A stretch of 64,000 nucleotides of DNA from Desulfolutivibrio sulfoxidireducens. Its GTDB lineage: Bacteria > Desulfobacterota > Desulfovibrionia > Desulfovibrionales > Desulfovibrionaceae. The stretch covers positions 2,167,501 through 2,231,500 of the forward strand of contig NZ_CP045508.1 of assembly GCF_013376475.1 (NCBI RefSeq). The letters run 5' to 3'. The position numbers were made by a program, and so were the translations under genes. This document shows, one piece after another, positions 36,679 through 45,343 of this stretch; the first letter of the stretch is position 1; each line of letters starts with the position of its first letter. The notes under the pieces were generated by a model. That model ran no database searches and was not told the DNA's origin. It saw nothing but the letters and a program-made list of their open reading frames with translations.

Positions 36679-36770
36679 TAAGGCTAAATGGCCTCGAAGG
36701 CGGCATGAGCAGCAACCGGACTAGAGCTTAACGTCGCCGCAAAACTGTCCAACCAAACGGAGCCACCTCA

Positions 36771-37613
36771 ATGATCCATCGTTTAAGACTCACAGGAGTC
36801 ACCATCTGCGTTTCGTGTCTGCTGATGATACTTTTTGGGATCAGCGCTTCTCTCTCTTGGGCCAAGGACATCATCCCTGTGGGGGAAAAGGTAGCGGTAG
36901 ATGCCAAAGGCCACGACATTTACCAGATAAACGCCAACGGGATCAGAATCGGGTACAAGTTGGTCGGTTCCGGTGAACCACTGCTGTTGCTTACGGGGCT
37001 CGGCGGCACGATGGAGAGCTGGGTGCCTGAATTTATCGAAGAGGCGTCGAAAAAGCATCAATTGATCGTCATGGACAACCGAGGAATGGGGTATACTACG
37101 GAGAATGGCCAACAATTCACGTATCGTCTTTTCGCCCAAGACGTTATTGGCTTGTTGGATTCACTTGGAGTCCAAAAAACAAACGTACTTGGGTATTCTC
37201 AATCGAGCGTGACCACACAAAATTTGCTTCTTTACTTTCCTGATCGCATCAACAAGGCTATCATCCACGCCACTTCAATCGATGGAAAAGCCGTTGCCGA
37301 TGTTTTTAAGCACATAGCTTTGCCTGATAATCCTACGATAAAGAAACAAATTCAGGCTGCCATGGGCTGGAAGACTCCTTTGAAAAAGATGGCGCTGATC
37401 AAGAATCAGGTCATGTTGCTGGTAGGAACGGCGGATACTGTCGTGGGCACGAAGAGCTCAAAGATTTTGGCTAGTCTAATCCCTGGCGCTTGGTTGGTTC
37501 AGTTCAAAGGTGGAACGCACCATTTGCAATTTGAAGCACCCGCCGCATTCACCCGGATCGTCTTGACCTTCTTGGCTATGGACGAAACGGTTCCTGCCAA
37601 GCAAAATCCATAG
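36771..37613 (+). CDS. Secreted alpha/beta hydrolase
   Basis: 280 aa with a signal peptide (TICVSCLLMILFGISASLSW). The fold motifs are present: an oxyanion-loop region GLGGTMESW, the nucleophile elbow GYSQSS (Ser for the usual last Gly) and a late His (KGGTHHLQFE). The start codon lies directly at the end of the IS, and the GGAG in the IS terminal repeat is placed as its SD. Base composition is more AT-rich than the host. The substrate is unknown. It shares the IS-bounded segment with the metallophosphoesterase. Confidence 0.82.
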   Translation: MIHRLRLTGVTICVSCLLMILFGISASLSWAKDIIPVGEKVAVDAKGHDIYQINANGIRIGYKLVGSGEPLLLLTGLGGTMESWVPEFIEEASKKHQLIVMDNRGMGYTTENGQQFTYRLFAQDVIGLLDSLGVQKTNVLGYSQSSVTTQNLLLYFPDRINKAIIHATSIDGKAVADVFKHIALPDNPTIKKQIQAAMGWKTPLKKMALIKNQVMLLVGTADTVVGTKSSKILASLIPGAWLVQFKGGTHHLQFEAPAAFTRIVLTFLAMDETVPAKQNP

Positions 37614-37682
37614 ACTAGGGGAATAGTGACTGGTGTGCGAAAAAACGACAACCGAAGAGGCCTCCACCCTCCGAAAACAAAA

Positions 37683-37712
37683 ACAGCCCCCCGGTGTTAC
37701 CCAGGAGGCTGT
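37683..37712 (+). terminator. Weak hairpin after the hydrolase gene
   Basis: The ACAGCC/GGCTGT stem is extended by imperfect CC/GG pairs. No T run follows. Possible terminator in the 275-bp gap before the metallophosphoesterase; the AT-rich stretch 37740-37830 may be a promoter. Confidence 0.35.
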
Positions 37713-37888
37713 CTGTTCAATAACAGCTGTTTTGGAAACTTCTCTTGAGTTTAAAATATTTACTTGTCATCGCTACGTAATCAACTTCAATGTCTTTTAA
37801 TTAAATATAATAAAGATAAATGTTTCTGTTCATGTGTACTGGTCGTTTAAGAGTGGCCGCATCCAATGATCGGTCGAAAGAGGAAGTC

Positions 37889-39919
37889 ATGGCAAACGGG
37901 GATTCAAAAAGGCCTGGCGGTATTTTACCCATCGACGACTTGAATATGGTCAAGCCCATCACTCGGCGGAAGTTCATGAAATATTCCGTTGGAATGGCAG
38001 CAGCTCTCTATCTGGGCAGATCGATTTCAGGCTCTGCTGGCGCCTCGGTCAACGGTCAGGTTCCAACTTACCCGATTGATTCCACGGTCCTTACGACAAA
38101 AGACCGGGTGCTGGTATTTCCCGCTATTTCGCCGGGGCTCACGGCGTCCCAGCTTTCGCAGATATCCCAGTACAGTACGTACGGCTACGGCAACTATACG
38201 TTTGGGCCTGGGCTCGAGAACGTGCAGCGGACCGATATCATGCCGAACGGATACAGCAATGCTTCACCTCAAAGACTACACCAACTCTCAAGTTTCTTTT
38301 CCTTCACCGATGTCCATATCACCGACAAGGAATCCCCGAACCAGGTCATCTATACTCAGCAGGTTGATCCCTTTTGTTTTGCAAATTCTTCAATATATTC
38401 TCCTGTTATGATGTGTACGACTCAAGTTCTTGATGCCGCCATCCAAACGATAAACGCGCTTCACAAGACAACGCCGTTCGATTTCGGCATCTCCTTGGGA
38501 GATGTTAGCAATACTTCGCAACACAACGAGTTGAGATGGTATATTGACGTCATAGACGGCCAGGTCATTACACCCTGTTCCGGCGACCTGCGAGGGAACT
38601 TAACCATTGACTACCAAAAGACGTTCCAGGCCGCCGGACTCGACCCATCTATCCCCTGGTATCAGACTCTTGGCAACCATGATCATTTCTGGATGGGTAT
38701 CCTCCCGGTCGACGCCGATAGCACCCTCGGCCTTCGGCAATCGTATATCACCGATAACGTCATGGCTTCCGGATTATTAGCCCCTGTCGATGCTGGGGCG
38801 CTGTTCCCATGCATGTTCGATGTCTCGGCCATCCTGAAAGAGCGGTCTGATTACATGGGCGTGATCGATGGGGCAACCGCTGACGGCGCAATTGTCAAGG
38901 CTGGACCCATTGGACAGTACTCTTCGCCTCCGGCTGTCGCGGCGGACAGTGCTCGCTACGCGGTGACGAAGGCCCAATGGATGCAGGAATTTTTTCATAC
39001 AGCCACAACTCCAATCGGCCACGGCTTCAATCTGGTTGACCCTTCAAAAATTGAAAATGGTTTTGCCTGTTATAGTTTTGTCCCGAAGTCCGATATTCCG
39101 CTTAAGATTATCGTGCTGGATGATACCCAGTCGGATACCGACGGCTCCCACGATTTCCACGCACATGGATTCCTTGACGCCGAACGTTGGGGCTGGCTTC
39201 AGGATGAGCTTGCTGCTGGCCAGACGGCCAACCAGTTGATGATCATCGCCGCCCACATACCGATCGGTGTTACCCCCATCGGTTCCGATATGGAATGGTG
39301 GGAGTCTGACAAAGACCCGAACGCCACGGAACAAAATACCGTCTCTTTGAACGGATTAGTGAACGAACTCTGGAACACTCCGAATCTTCTCATGTGGATA
39401 TCGGGGCATCGCCATTTTAATACAATCAAAGCATTTCCATCACCCAATCCCAACACCCCTCAAAATGGCTTTTGGCAAGTCGAAACCTCTTCACTTAGGG
39501 ATTTTCCCCAACAGTTTCGAACATTCACGATACACCTGAATACAGACTATACCGTGTCCATCGTTGCAACCAACGTCGATCCGGCGGTGGCTGATGGAAC
39601 GCCGGCCGCAACATCACGTTATTACTCCATTGCAACGGAACAAATACTGCAAAATAACATTACTCCTAATACGCCGAATCTTAACAACTACAATGGTATT
39701 ACTCTCGAGACAATGGATCCTAGTCGAGCGCAGAATGGCGCTTTGGATCTGACTATCAAATGGCCCCTGGTGACTGGATATGGGCCGTTTCCATCCTTAC
39801 AAAGCGGCTTGTATGGTTCTCCTGTTACTAAAACAAATTCGTACCCGTCGAGCAATGCAGAGCTTTTCAAGCAGTTGAGTCCGACAATGATCGACGTTCT
39901 GAAGAAAAGGTTTCCCTAG
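37889..39919 (+). CDS. Tat-exported metallophosphoesterase (TIGR03768-like)
   Basis: 676 aa from the ATG at 37889 (SD GAGGAAG). The N-terminus has a twin-arginine signal (ITRRKFMKYSVGMAAALYLG). The calcineurin-type metal motifs occur in order: FTDVHITD, SLGDVSN, LGNHDHFW, IAAHIPIG and SGHRHFN. It resembles the TIGR03768 (RPA4764) group of large periplasmic phosphoesterases. The substrate is not known. It is AT-richer than host genes and lies inside the segment bounded by the two inverted IS copies, so it was probably acquired with it. Confidence 0.88.
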   Translation: MANGDSKRPGGILPIDDLNMVKPITRRKFMKYSVGMAAALYLGRSISGSAGASVNGQVPTYPIDSTVLTTKDRVLVFPAISPGLTASQLSQISQYSTYGYGNYTFGPGLENVQRTDIMPNGYSNASPQRLHQLSSFFSFTDVHITDKESPNQVIYTQQVDPFCFANSSIYSPVMMCTTQVLDAAIQTINALHKTTPFDFGISLGDVSNTSQHNELRWYIDVIDGQVITPCSGDLRGNLTIDYQKTFQAAGLDPSIPWYQTLGNHDHFWMGILPVDADSTLGLRQSYITDNVMASGLLAPVDAGALFPCMFDVSAILKERSDYMGVIDGATADGAIVKAGPIGQYSSPPAVAADSARYAVTKAQWMQEFFHTATTPIGHGFNLVDPSKIENGFACYSFVPKSDIPLKIIVLDDTQSDTDGSHDFHAHGFLDAERWGWLQDELAAGQTANQLMIIAAHIPIGVTPIGSDMEWWESDKDPNATEQNTVSLNGLVNELWNTPNLLMWISGHRHFNTIKAFPSPNPNTPQNGFWQVETSSLRDFPQQFRTFTIHLNTDYTVSIVATNVDPAVADGTPAATSRYYSIATEQILQNNITPNTPNLNNYNGITLETMDPSRAQNGALDLTIKWPLVTGYGPFPSLQSGLYGSPVTKTNSYPSSNAELFKQLSPTMIDVLKKRFP

Positions 39920-40109
39920 GGGAGACATGACGGGTTCCCTTGGGTTGCTTCTCTTGACACCCTGACTGGATATGGTGGCAAGCCGGTAAGGTGCTGGGAG
40001 AAGGTCGCCAATTTGAAGGAAATGACCCACGCCAACCAACTTCCCAGTGAGGTGGCTCCGTTTGGTTGGACAGTTTTGCGGCGAGGTTAAGCTATAGTCC
40101 GGTTGCTGC

Positions 40110-40964
40110 TCATGCCGCCTTCGAGGCCGATTGGCCTTCTCGGTATACATCCATGGGCCGACGACCGTCAAAAGCCGTATGCGGTCGCAGCTCATTGTAA
40201 AAACGGACCCAGTTTCCAATCGCCTGCCGGGCCTGGCTGCCGGTTTCCAACTCTCGCAGGTAGATGCACTCCCATTTCACCGAGCGCCACAGGCGTTCGA
40301 TGAAGACATTGTCCATCCACCGGCCCTTGCCATCCATGGAAATGGATACGTCGGCGTCCTTGAGGGTCTGGGTGAATTCCTGGCTGGTAAATTGTGACCC
40401 CTGGTCCGTGTTGAAGATTTCCGGAACACCATATCTCTCCATGGCTTCTTCCAAGGCGGCCACGCAGAAATCCGTATCCATGGTGTTGGACAACTGCCAG
40501 GACAGCACCGCCCGGCTGTGCCAGTCCATGATCGCCACCAGATACAGGAATCCTCGATTCATTGGCACATACGTGATATCGGCGCACCACACGTGCTCCG
40601 GTCGATCAATCTGTAAACCACGCAGCAGGTATGGGTAAACCTTGTGCTCAGGATGCGGGACGCTGGTCCTTGGTTTCTGATAAATGGCCATCAGCCCCAT
40701 CTTGCGCATCAAGCGCCGGACTCGAGCACGCCCCACCGCGATGCCCTGATTGTTTAAGTGCCGTTGCATCTGGCGTGACCCGTAAAACGGCGTCTCCAAA
40801 AATTGCTCGTCAATACGCCGCATCAGCTCGAGATTTACGACCTTTTCACCCGTAGGGCGATGATACCATGTCGACCTGGCCAGCCCGAGCATCCGGCACT
40901 GGCGGGAAATACTGAGTCGAGGATGATCACGATCAACCATCCCACGCCTTCGCTGGCGACTCAC
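40110..40964 (-). CDS. IS3-family transposase OrfB, copy 2 (full length)
   Basis: 284 aa. Nearly identical to copy 1 and with the complete C-terminus (RRPMDVYREGQSASKAA). The DDE residues are as in copy 1. GTG start overlapping orfA. Probably the functional transposase of the pair. Confidence 0.92.
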   Translation of the reverse strand: MSRQRRRGMVDRDHPRLSISRQCRMLGLARSTWYHRPTGEKVVNLELMRRIDEQFLETPFYGSRQMQRHLNNQGIAVGRARVRRLMRKMGLMAIYQKPRTSVPHPEHKVYPYLLRGLQIDRPEHVWCADITYVPMNRGFLYLVAIMDWHSRAVLSWQLSNTMDTDFCVAALEEAMERYGVPEIFNTDQGSQFTSQEFTQTLKDADVSISMDGKGRWMDNVFIERLWRSVKWECIYLRELETGSQARQAIGNWVRFYNELRPHTAFDGRRPMDVYREGQSASKAA

Positions 40965-41245
40965 CGTTTTGCGAAGGCTCGCTCTAAAAAATCCTTTTCC
41001 ACCGTGAGTTGGCCGATCTTGGCGTGCAATTCCTTGATCTGGGCAGCGGCATCTTTTTCCACGGCCGCCGTTTTCCCGGAAAAGGACGCCACCATGCCTT
41101 CCTTGGCCTGACGCTTCCAGCCCGCGATCACCGTTTGGTGTACGTCGTACTTGCTGGCCAACTCGCTCAAGGTCAACTCGCCGGACAGGGCTTCAAGCGC
41201 CACCTTGGCCTTAAACTCAGCCGAAAACTTCCGTCGCTTGGACAT
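40961..41245 (-). CDS. IS3-family transposase OrfA, copy 2
   Basis: 94 aa. HTH and zipper-like helix as in copy 1, with AQIKELHAKIG where copy 1 has AEIMELHAKIG. It lies upstream of orfB with a 4-bp overlap. Confidence 0.92.
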   Translation of the reverse strand: MSKRRKFSAEFKAKVALEALSGELTLSELASKYDVHQTVIAGWKRQAKEGMVASFSGKTAAVEKDAAAQIKELHAKIGQLTVEKDFLERAFAKR

Positions 41246-41329
41246 CGGAAACTATCCTCCTCGCTTGAGGACCATAGCTTAACCGACTGTCCAATTTTCC
41301 GCGACCACCTCACCTTTTTCTCTTACCTC

Positions 41330-41359
41330 TTGCCCTTGGTCTTCGATCTGTGATAAATT
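41330..41359 (+). promoter_or_regulatory. Possible promoter of the methyltransferase operon
   Basis: TTGCCC, an 18-bp spacer and TAAATT, about 90 bp before mtaC and just outside the IS. Match is moderate; no sigma-54 site is seen. Confidence 0.3.
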
Positions 41360-41447
41360 TTAAGTATTGCCATCTAGTCAGTCCGTTCAGCGATCCTGCA
41401 CGAGGGGTGGGCGTGAGCTGCGGGCGTGGGCCTCGCAGGGAGCCGTC

Positions 41448-42200
41448 ATGAAAGTTCCTTCCGTGGATGTTTCCACGATCTTCACCCGCTATGATCTGGA
41501 CCTTGAAGTGGCGAGGCAAAAAGCCCGCACTGTGTCGCAGGATGTTCTCCTGCAACGGGTTGCCGAATGCGTCGTGACCGGCGACGAGGAGGGAGTCGAG
41601 GCCGCGGTCCTGGAGGCCTTGAAGTCCAAGCAACCGTTGGAGGTCATCGACAGCGGCATGATCCCGGGCATGCGCGAGGTCAGCCGGCTCTGGGAGTTGG
41701 GGACCTATTTCCTGCCCCAGGTCATCTTGTCTTCCGACGCGATGATTGCGGGCATCGCCCTGTGCGAGCGCGAGCTGGGCCGGGCCGTGCTCAAGAAGGC
41801 CAAGGTGGTCACCCACACGGCGGAAGGCGACATCCACGACATCGGACAGGTGATCGTCAACGCGCTGCTCAACGCCGCTGGCTTCGAGGTCGTCAACCTG
41901 GGGGCGGACGTGCCCGTGGAGACCGTGATCGAGGCCTGCGTGGTGCACAAGCCGGTCCTGGTCACGGGCACGGCCCTGATGACCACGACCATGACCGCCT
42001 TTCCCAAGATCGCGGCGAAGCTCAAACAGGCTGGCATCTCCATTCCATTTGTCTGCGGTGGCGGGGCGGTCAGCGAGGAATTCGTGACCAGCTTCGACCA
42101 GGGCATCTGGGGCAAGGAGGCCGGCCAGGCCCCGGCCATGGCCGAGGACGCGCTCCGTGGTCTCGACTGGAAGGCGATGCGGGCCAAGTGGAACGGCTGA
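41448..42200 (+). CDS. mtaC: Corrinoid protein of a methyltransferase system (MtaC type)
   Basis: 250 aa from the ATG at 41448. An N-terminal helical B12-binding cap (QRVAECVVTGDEEGVEAAVL) is followed by a Rossmann domain with the base-off cobalamin signature DIHDIG (lower-ligand His) and the GTALMTTTM and FVCGGGAV loops. It carries the methyl group on cobalt between MtaB and the next acceptor. The mtaB gene follows 40 bp later. Related MtbC/MttC proteins look similar; the mtaB neighbour favours MtaC. Confidence 0.92.
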   Translation: MKVPSVDVSTIFTRYDLDLEVARQKARTVSQDVLLQRVAECVVTGDEEGVEAAVLEALKSKQPLEVIDSGMIPGMREVSRLWELGTYFLPQVILSSDAMIAGIALCERELGRAVLKKAKVVTHTAEGDIHDIGQVIVNALLNAAGFEVVNLGADVPVETVIEACVVHKPVLVTGTALMTTTMTAFPKIAAKLKQAGISIPFVCGGGAVSEEFVTSFDQGIWGKEAGQAPAMAEDALRGLDWKAMRAKWNG

Positions 42201-42240
42201 GCGCGGGAATCGCGGCGAACGCGAAGGAGGATCGAGCGAG

Positions 42241-43608
42241 ATGAAGCTGACCGATTCGATGGCCTACGAGCACCCCGGGGAGATGATCTTCGGCGCCGCC
42301 AAGTATCCGGTGCGGACGCGGCGCGGGCTGGTCCTCGGCGGTGGCTTCGTTGTCCCGGAGCTCACCTCCCACCCGCGTCCCGGCAGCGAGACTTCCATCA
42401 AGACCCTGCTGCGCGAATTCGAACGCGCCAACGGCGACGCGCTGGAGAGGTGCGTGGTTGTGGGCCTGCCCTGCCTCGTCGTCGAAAACGAGCATGTCTT
42501 CCAGATGACCCATGTTCCCGGCTGGGGTGGGGAGATCGCGGCCCAGACCGCCCGCCAGATCGACGACTATCACGACAAATACGGGCTCAAGGCCGCCTAC
42601 CGCTCCACCATCGCCGATATCCGCAAGCCGGACATGGTGGACATGCGCGATTCCGACCGGGCCCGGGCCGTGCTCGAGGCCTTCGAGGCCTGCGCGGCGC
42701 ACGCGGACATCGTGTCCATCGAATCCATGGGTGGCAAGGAGATCGCCGACCACGCCCTGATCCGCAACGATATCGTCGGCCTCCTTTTCGCCCAGGCCGT
42801 ACTCGGTGGCCGCGACATGGCGTGGCTCTGGCCCCAGATTGTGGCCATCGCCCACAAGCACGGCTGCATCCCGGGCGGCGATACCGACTGCGCCCGGGCC
42901 AACACGGCCATGTTCATGGCCGGCGGCTTCATTTCCAAGGACGTGCCGCACACCCTGGCGGCCATGGCCCGGGCCATGTGCGTGAGCCGCAGCCTGGTGG
43001 CCTACGAGTGCGGCGCCGTGGGGCCAGGCAAGGACTGCGCTTACGAGAACCCGATCCTCAAGGCCATCACCGGACTGCCCATGTCCATGGAAGGGAAGAG
43101 TAGCGCCTGCGCGCACATGAGCCTGTGCGGCAACGTCATGGCCGCGGTCTGCGACCTGTGGTCCAACGAGGCCGTGGAGTACCAGCACATGTTCGGCGGA
43201 AGCTCCTCGGCGGTGTTCACCGAGATTCTCGGCTACGATGCGGCGGCCATGAACTCGGCCCTCGCCCTGGGATACGAGCGCGAATACCAGGCCTGCCTGG
43301 TCAATTCAGACCGCTACCGCAGCCCGCACAGCTTCCTGCTCTGTCCGGACAACGCCTGGGCCATCGGCAAGGCCGTGGTGGACAATGCCAGCAGCCAGTA
43401 TGTCCGCGCCCGGGCCGCGGCCTTCGAGGGTGGCCGGTTGATGCTGGCCGACCCCCTGCTGCGCTTCACCGCCTTTGAAAAGGAGTCCCTGCTGGGCTAT
43501 CTCAAGGAACTCGAAGGGCTGCCGGACACGGAGGAGGACTTCATTGACCAGTGTCTGCACAAGTATCGCAAGGTCAAGGGGTTTCGACCGGCCTCTTACG
43601 GCCTGTGA
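42241..43608 (+). CDS. mtaB: Methanol:corrinoid methyltransferase MtaB
   Basis: 455 aa, normal for MtaB. The zinc-ligand regions known from the Methanosarcina enzyme can be seen as IVSIESMGGKE (Glu), GGDTDCARAN (Cys) and VAYECGAVGPGKDC (Cys). The start MKLTDSMAYEHPGEM has GGAGGATC upstream. It transfers the methyl group of methanol to the Co(I) corrinoid of MtaC. No MtaA (CoM or THF methyltransferase) is in the window, so the final acceptor, probably tetrahydrofolate, needs a partner elsewhere. Confidence 0.93.
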   Translation: MKLTDSMAYEHPGEMIFGAAKYPVRTRRGLVLGGGFVVPELTSHPRPGSETSIKTLLREFERANGDALERCVVVGLPCLVVENEHVFQMTHVPGWGGEIAAQTARQIDDYHDKYGLKAAYRSTIADIRKPDMVDMRDSDRARAVLEAFEACAAHADIVSIESMGGKEIADHALIRNDIVGLLFAQAVLGGRDMAWLWPQIVAIAHKHGCIPGGDTDCARANTAMFMAGGFISKDVPHTLAAMARAMCVSRSLVAYECGAVGPGKDCAYENPILKAITGLPMSMEGKSSACAHMSLCGNVMAAVCDLWSNEAVEYQHMFGGSSSAVFTEILGYDAAAMNSALALGYEREYQACLVNSDRYRSPHSFLLCPDNAWAIGKAVVDNASSQYVRARAAAFEGGRLMLADPLLRFTAFEKESLLGYLKELEGLPDTEEDFIDQCLHKYRKVKGFRPASYGL

Positions 43609-43617
43609 GAATGGGAC

Positions 43618-45300
43618 ATGAGCGGCCTGGGCATCGCTCTTGACCTGGGCACCAGCGGATTCAGGGCCCAGGCTCTGGACTTTGCCACAGCCGAGGTGCT
43701 GTCCACGGCCATCTCCACGCGCCACCCCCTGCCTGGGGCCAATGTTATGGACCACGTCCACTTCGCCCTTGAGATGGGCGGGGAGGCGGCGCGAGACATC
43801 GTGGTCCGGGCGGTCAACCGGCTGCTCGACGCCTTGCGCGTACCCCTGGACCGGGTCGAACGGCTGGCGATCTGCGGCAACCCCACACAGTTATCCTTGT
43901 TCCAGGCCCTGGACATCCGCGACCTGGCCTATGCGGGCAAGAGGTTGCTGGCACGGCTCGGCGTGGATCCTCCGACGAGGGACGCCGCGGTCGTGGACGT
44001 CGCGAAGTTCCCCGGGCTGGCCTTGCCCGCCGGCTGCCAGGTTCTCGTCCCCCCGGCCGTGCGCCACGAGGTCGGGGCCGACGCCCTGGCGCTGATTCTG
44101 CGCACCGGTATGCTTCATGGAGCGGACACCGCGGTGGCCATCGACTACGGCACCAACGCCGAGATCGCCCTGGTGCACCAGGGTCGCGTGCTGACTGGCT
44201 CCACCGCCGCTGGCCCAGCCCTGGAAGGCCAGCACATCGCTTGCGGGATGCTGGCCGCGCCCGGGGCCGTGGCCGACCTTGAACCCGACGCCGGGCTGCA
44301 TCGCCTCCACATTTTGGACCAGGCCATGCTTCCGGTACGAGGCCCGCTGGTCGATCTGCGCGGCGGGCCCTCCCGCGAAGCGTCTCTCGGGCCTCCTGCC
44401 CGCGGCATCACCGGCACCGGGACCATCGCGGCCATCGATCAGGGGCAGGAAGCCGGCTTGGTCGAGGCGCCGCGCATCGTCACAGCCGATCAGGCCCTGC
44501 ACCTGGGAGAGGCGCTGTACCTGACCGAAGCGGACCTGCTGGAGGCGGGCAAGGCCTTCGGCGCCGTGCGGGCCGGCATGATCACCCTGTGCCACGAGGC
44601 CGGCATCGAACTTGCGGCCATCCGCACCGCGTACATGGCCGGCGCCTCGGGTACCTACGTGGACGCGCGCAAGGCCCAGCGGTTGGGCCTGCTTCCGCCG
44701 CGGACGGAGCGCGTCTATCAGGTGGGCAACACCTCACTGGCCATGGCCAGGGAACTGGCCCTTGACCCCGGCCTCCTGGCGTCGCTGAGTCGGCTGGCCG
44801 GCCGGTTGCGCGAGTCGCACTGCATGTTCGCCACGTCCAAAGTCTTCGCCAAGGTCTTTCTGCTGGAGTTCTCGCACTGGACCGAGGGCATGCCCATGGA
44901 TCATTACCGGCGTTTCCTGGTCAGATACGGCCTGCCCGACCTCCCGCCGCTTGGGGCCGCGCCTGAGATCGAGCGGCTGGTGGAGCGGGACATAGATGAC
45001 CTGGGCCGCATGGGTCTGACAACCATCCCGGACATCGGCGACGTGGAGCGTCGGTCCTTCGAGGGTTGCATTGTCTGTGGCGCCTGCGTGGAGGCCTGCC
45101 CGGAACATGCCCTGACCCTCGACCGCGAGGCCGCGCCGCCCGCACTGGTTCTGGACCAGGCCTTGTGCAACGGCGTGGCCTGCGGGCGTTGCGAACGCGC
45201 CTGTTCGGAGAAGGTATTTCGTCTGGAGCGCTTCTTTCGGCCTTCGGGAGACGATGGCCGCCGAGACGCTGAACGGACCATGGAAAATCAGGCACCCTGA
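43618..45300 (+). CDS. RamA/RACo-type corrinoid reductive activase
   Basis: 560 aa. An ASKHA fold (IALDLGTSGFRAQ, AIDYGTNAEIAL, GTGTIAAID) resembles the DUF4445 ATPase domain. The C-terminus has two Fe-S cluster motifs, CIVCGACVEACP and CNGVACGRCERAC, as in methanogen RamA. RACo proteins carry an N-terminal [2Fe-2S] domain instead, so this is the RamA architecture. It uses ATP to return oxidised Co(II) corrinoid to Co(I). It starts 9 bp after mtaB. Confidence 0.9.
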   Translation: MSGLGIALDLGTSGFRAQALDFATAEVLSTAISTRHPLPGANVMDHVHFALEMGGEAARDIVVRAVNRLLDALRVPLDRVERLAICGNPTQLSLFQALDIRDLAYAGKRLLARLGVDPPTRDAAVVDVAKFPGLALPAGCQVLVPPAVRHEVGADALALILRTGMLHGADTAVAIDYGTNAEIALVHQGRVLTGSTAAGPALEGQHIACGMLAAPGAVADLEPDAGLHRLHILDQAMLPVRGPLVDLRGGPSREASLGPPARGITGTGTIAAIDQGQEAGLVEAPRIVTADQALHLGEALYLTEADLLEAGKAFGAVRAGMITLCHEAGIELAAIRTAYMAGASGTYVDARKAQRLGLLPPRTERVYQVGNTSLAMARELALDPGLLASLSRLAGRLRESHCMFATSKVFAKVFLLEFSHWTEGMPMDHYRRFLVRYGLPDLPPLGAAPEIERLVERDIDDLGRMGLTTIPDIGDVERRSFEGCIVCGACVEACPEHALTLDREAAPPALVLDQALCNGVACGRCERACSEKVFRLERFFRPSGDDGRRDAERTMENQAP

Positions 45301-45343
45301 CACGTCCCGCGTCACGAGACCATTGCGCGGCAGGAACGAATCC

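Larger units (their letters stand above)
35506..36770 (+). mobile_element. IS3-family element, copy 1 (1265 bp)
   Basis: The terminal repeats are TGAGGTGG...TTGGACAG at the left and their inverted partner ending CCACCTCA at the right. They enclose orfA and orfB in the IS3 arrangement. An opposite-orientation copy of the same length lies at 40048-41312. I see no matching target duplication at the ends (AAC left, ATG right), so the flanks have probably been rearranged. Confidence 0.92.
40048..41312 (-). mobile_element. IS3-family element, copy 2 (1265 bp, inverted)
   Basis: Same terminal repeats, length and gene order as copy 1, in opposite orientation. No target duplication is visible (CAG left, CCT right). 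With copy 1 it brackets 36771-40047, giving a composite-transposon layout. Confidence 0.92.

Noticed and set aside
34755-41312. Paired attachment sites of an integrative element
   Set aside because: No second copy of the tRNA-Pro 3' end was found by eye in the window, so only one border is supported.
41313-41447. Missing integrase N-terminus to the right of IS copy 2
   Set aside because: The minus-strand translation next to the IS gives no integrase-like sequence; the match is limited to a few basic residues.
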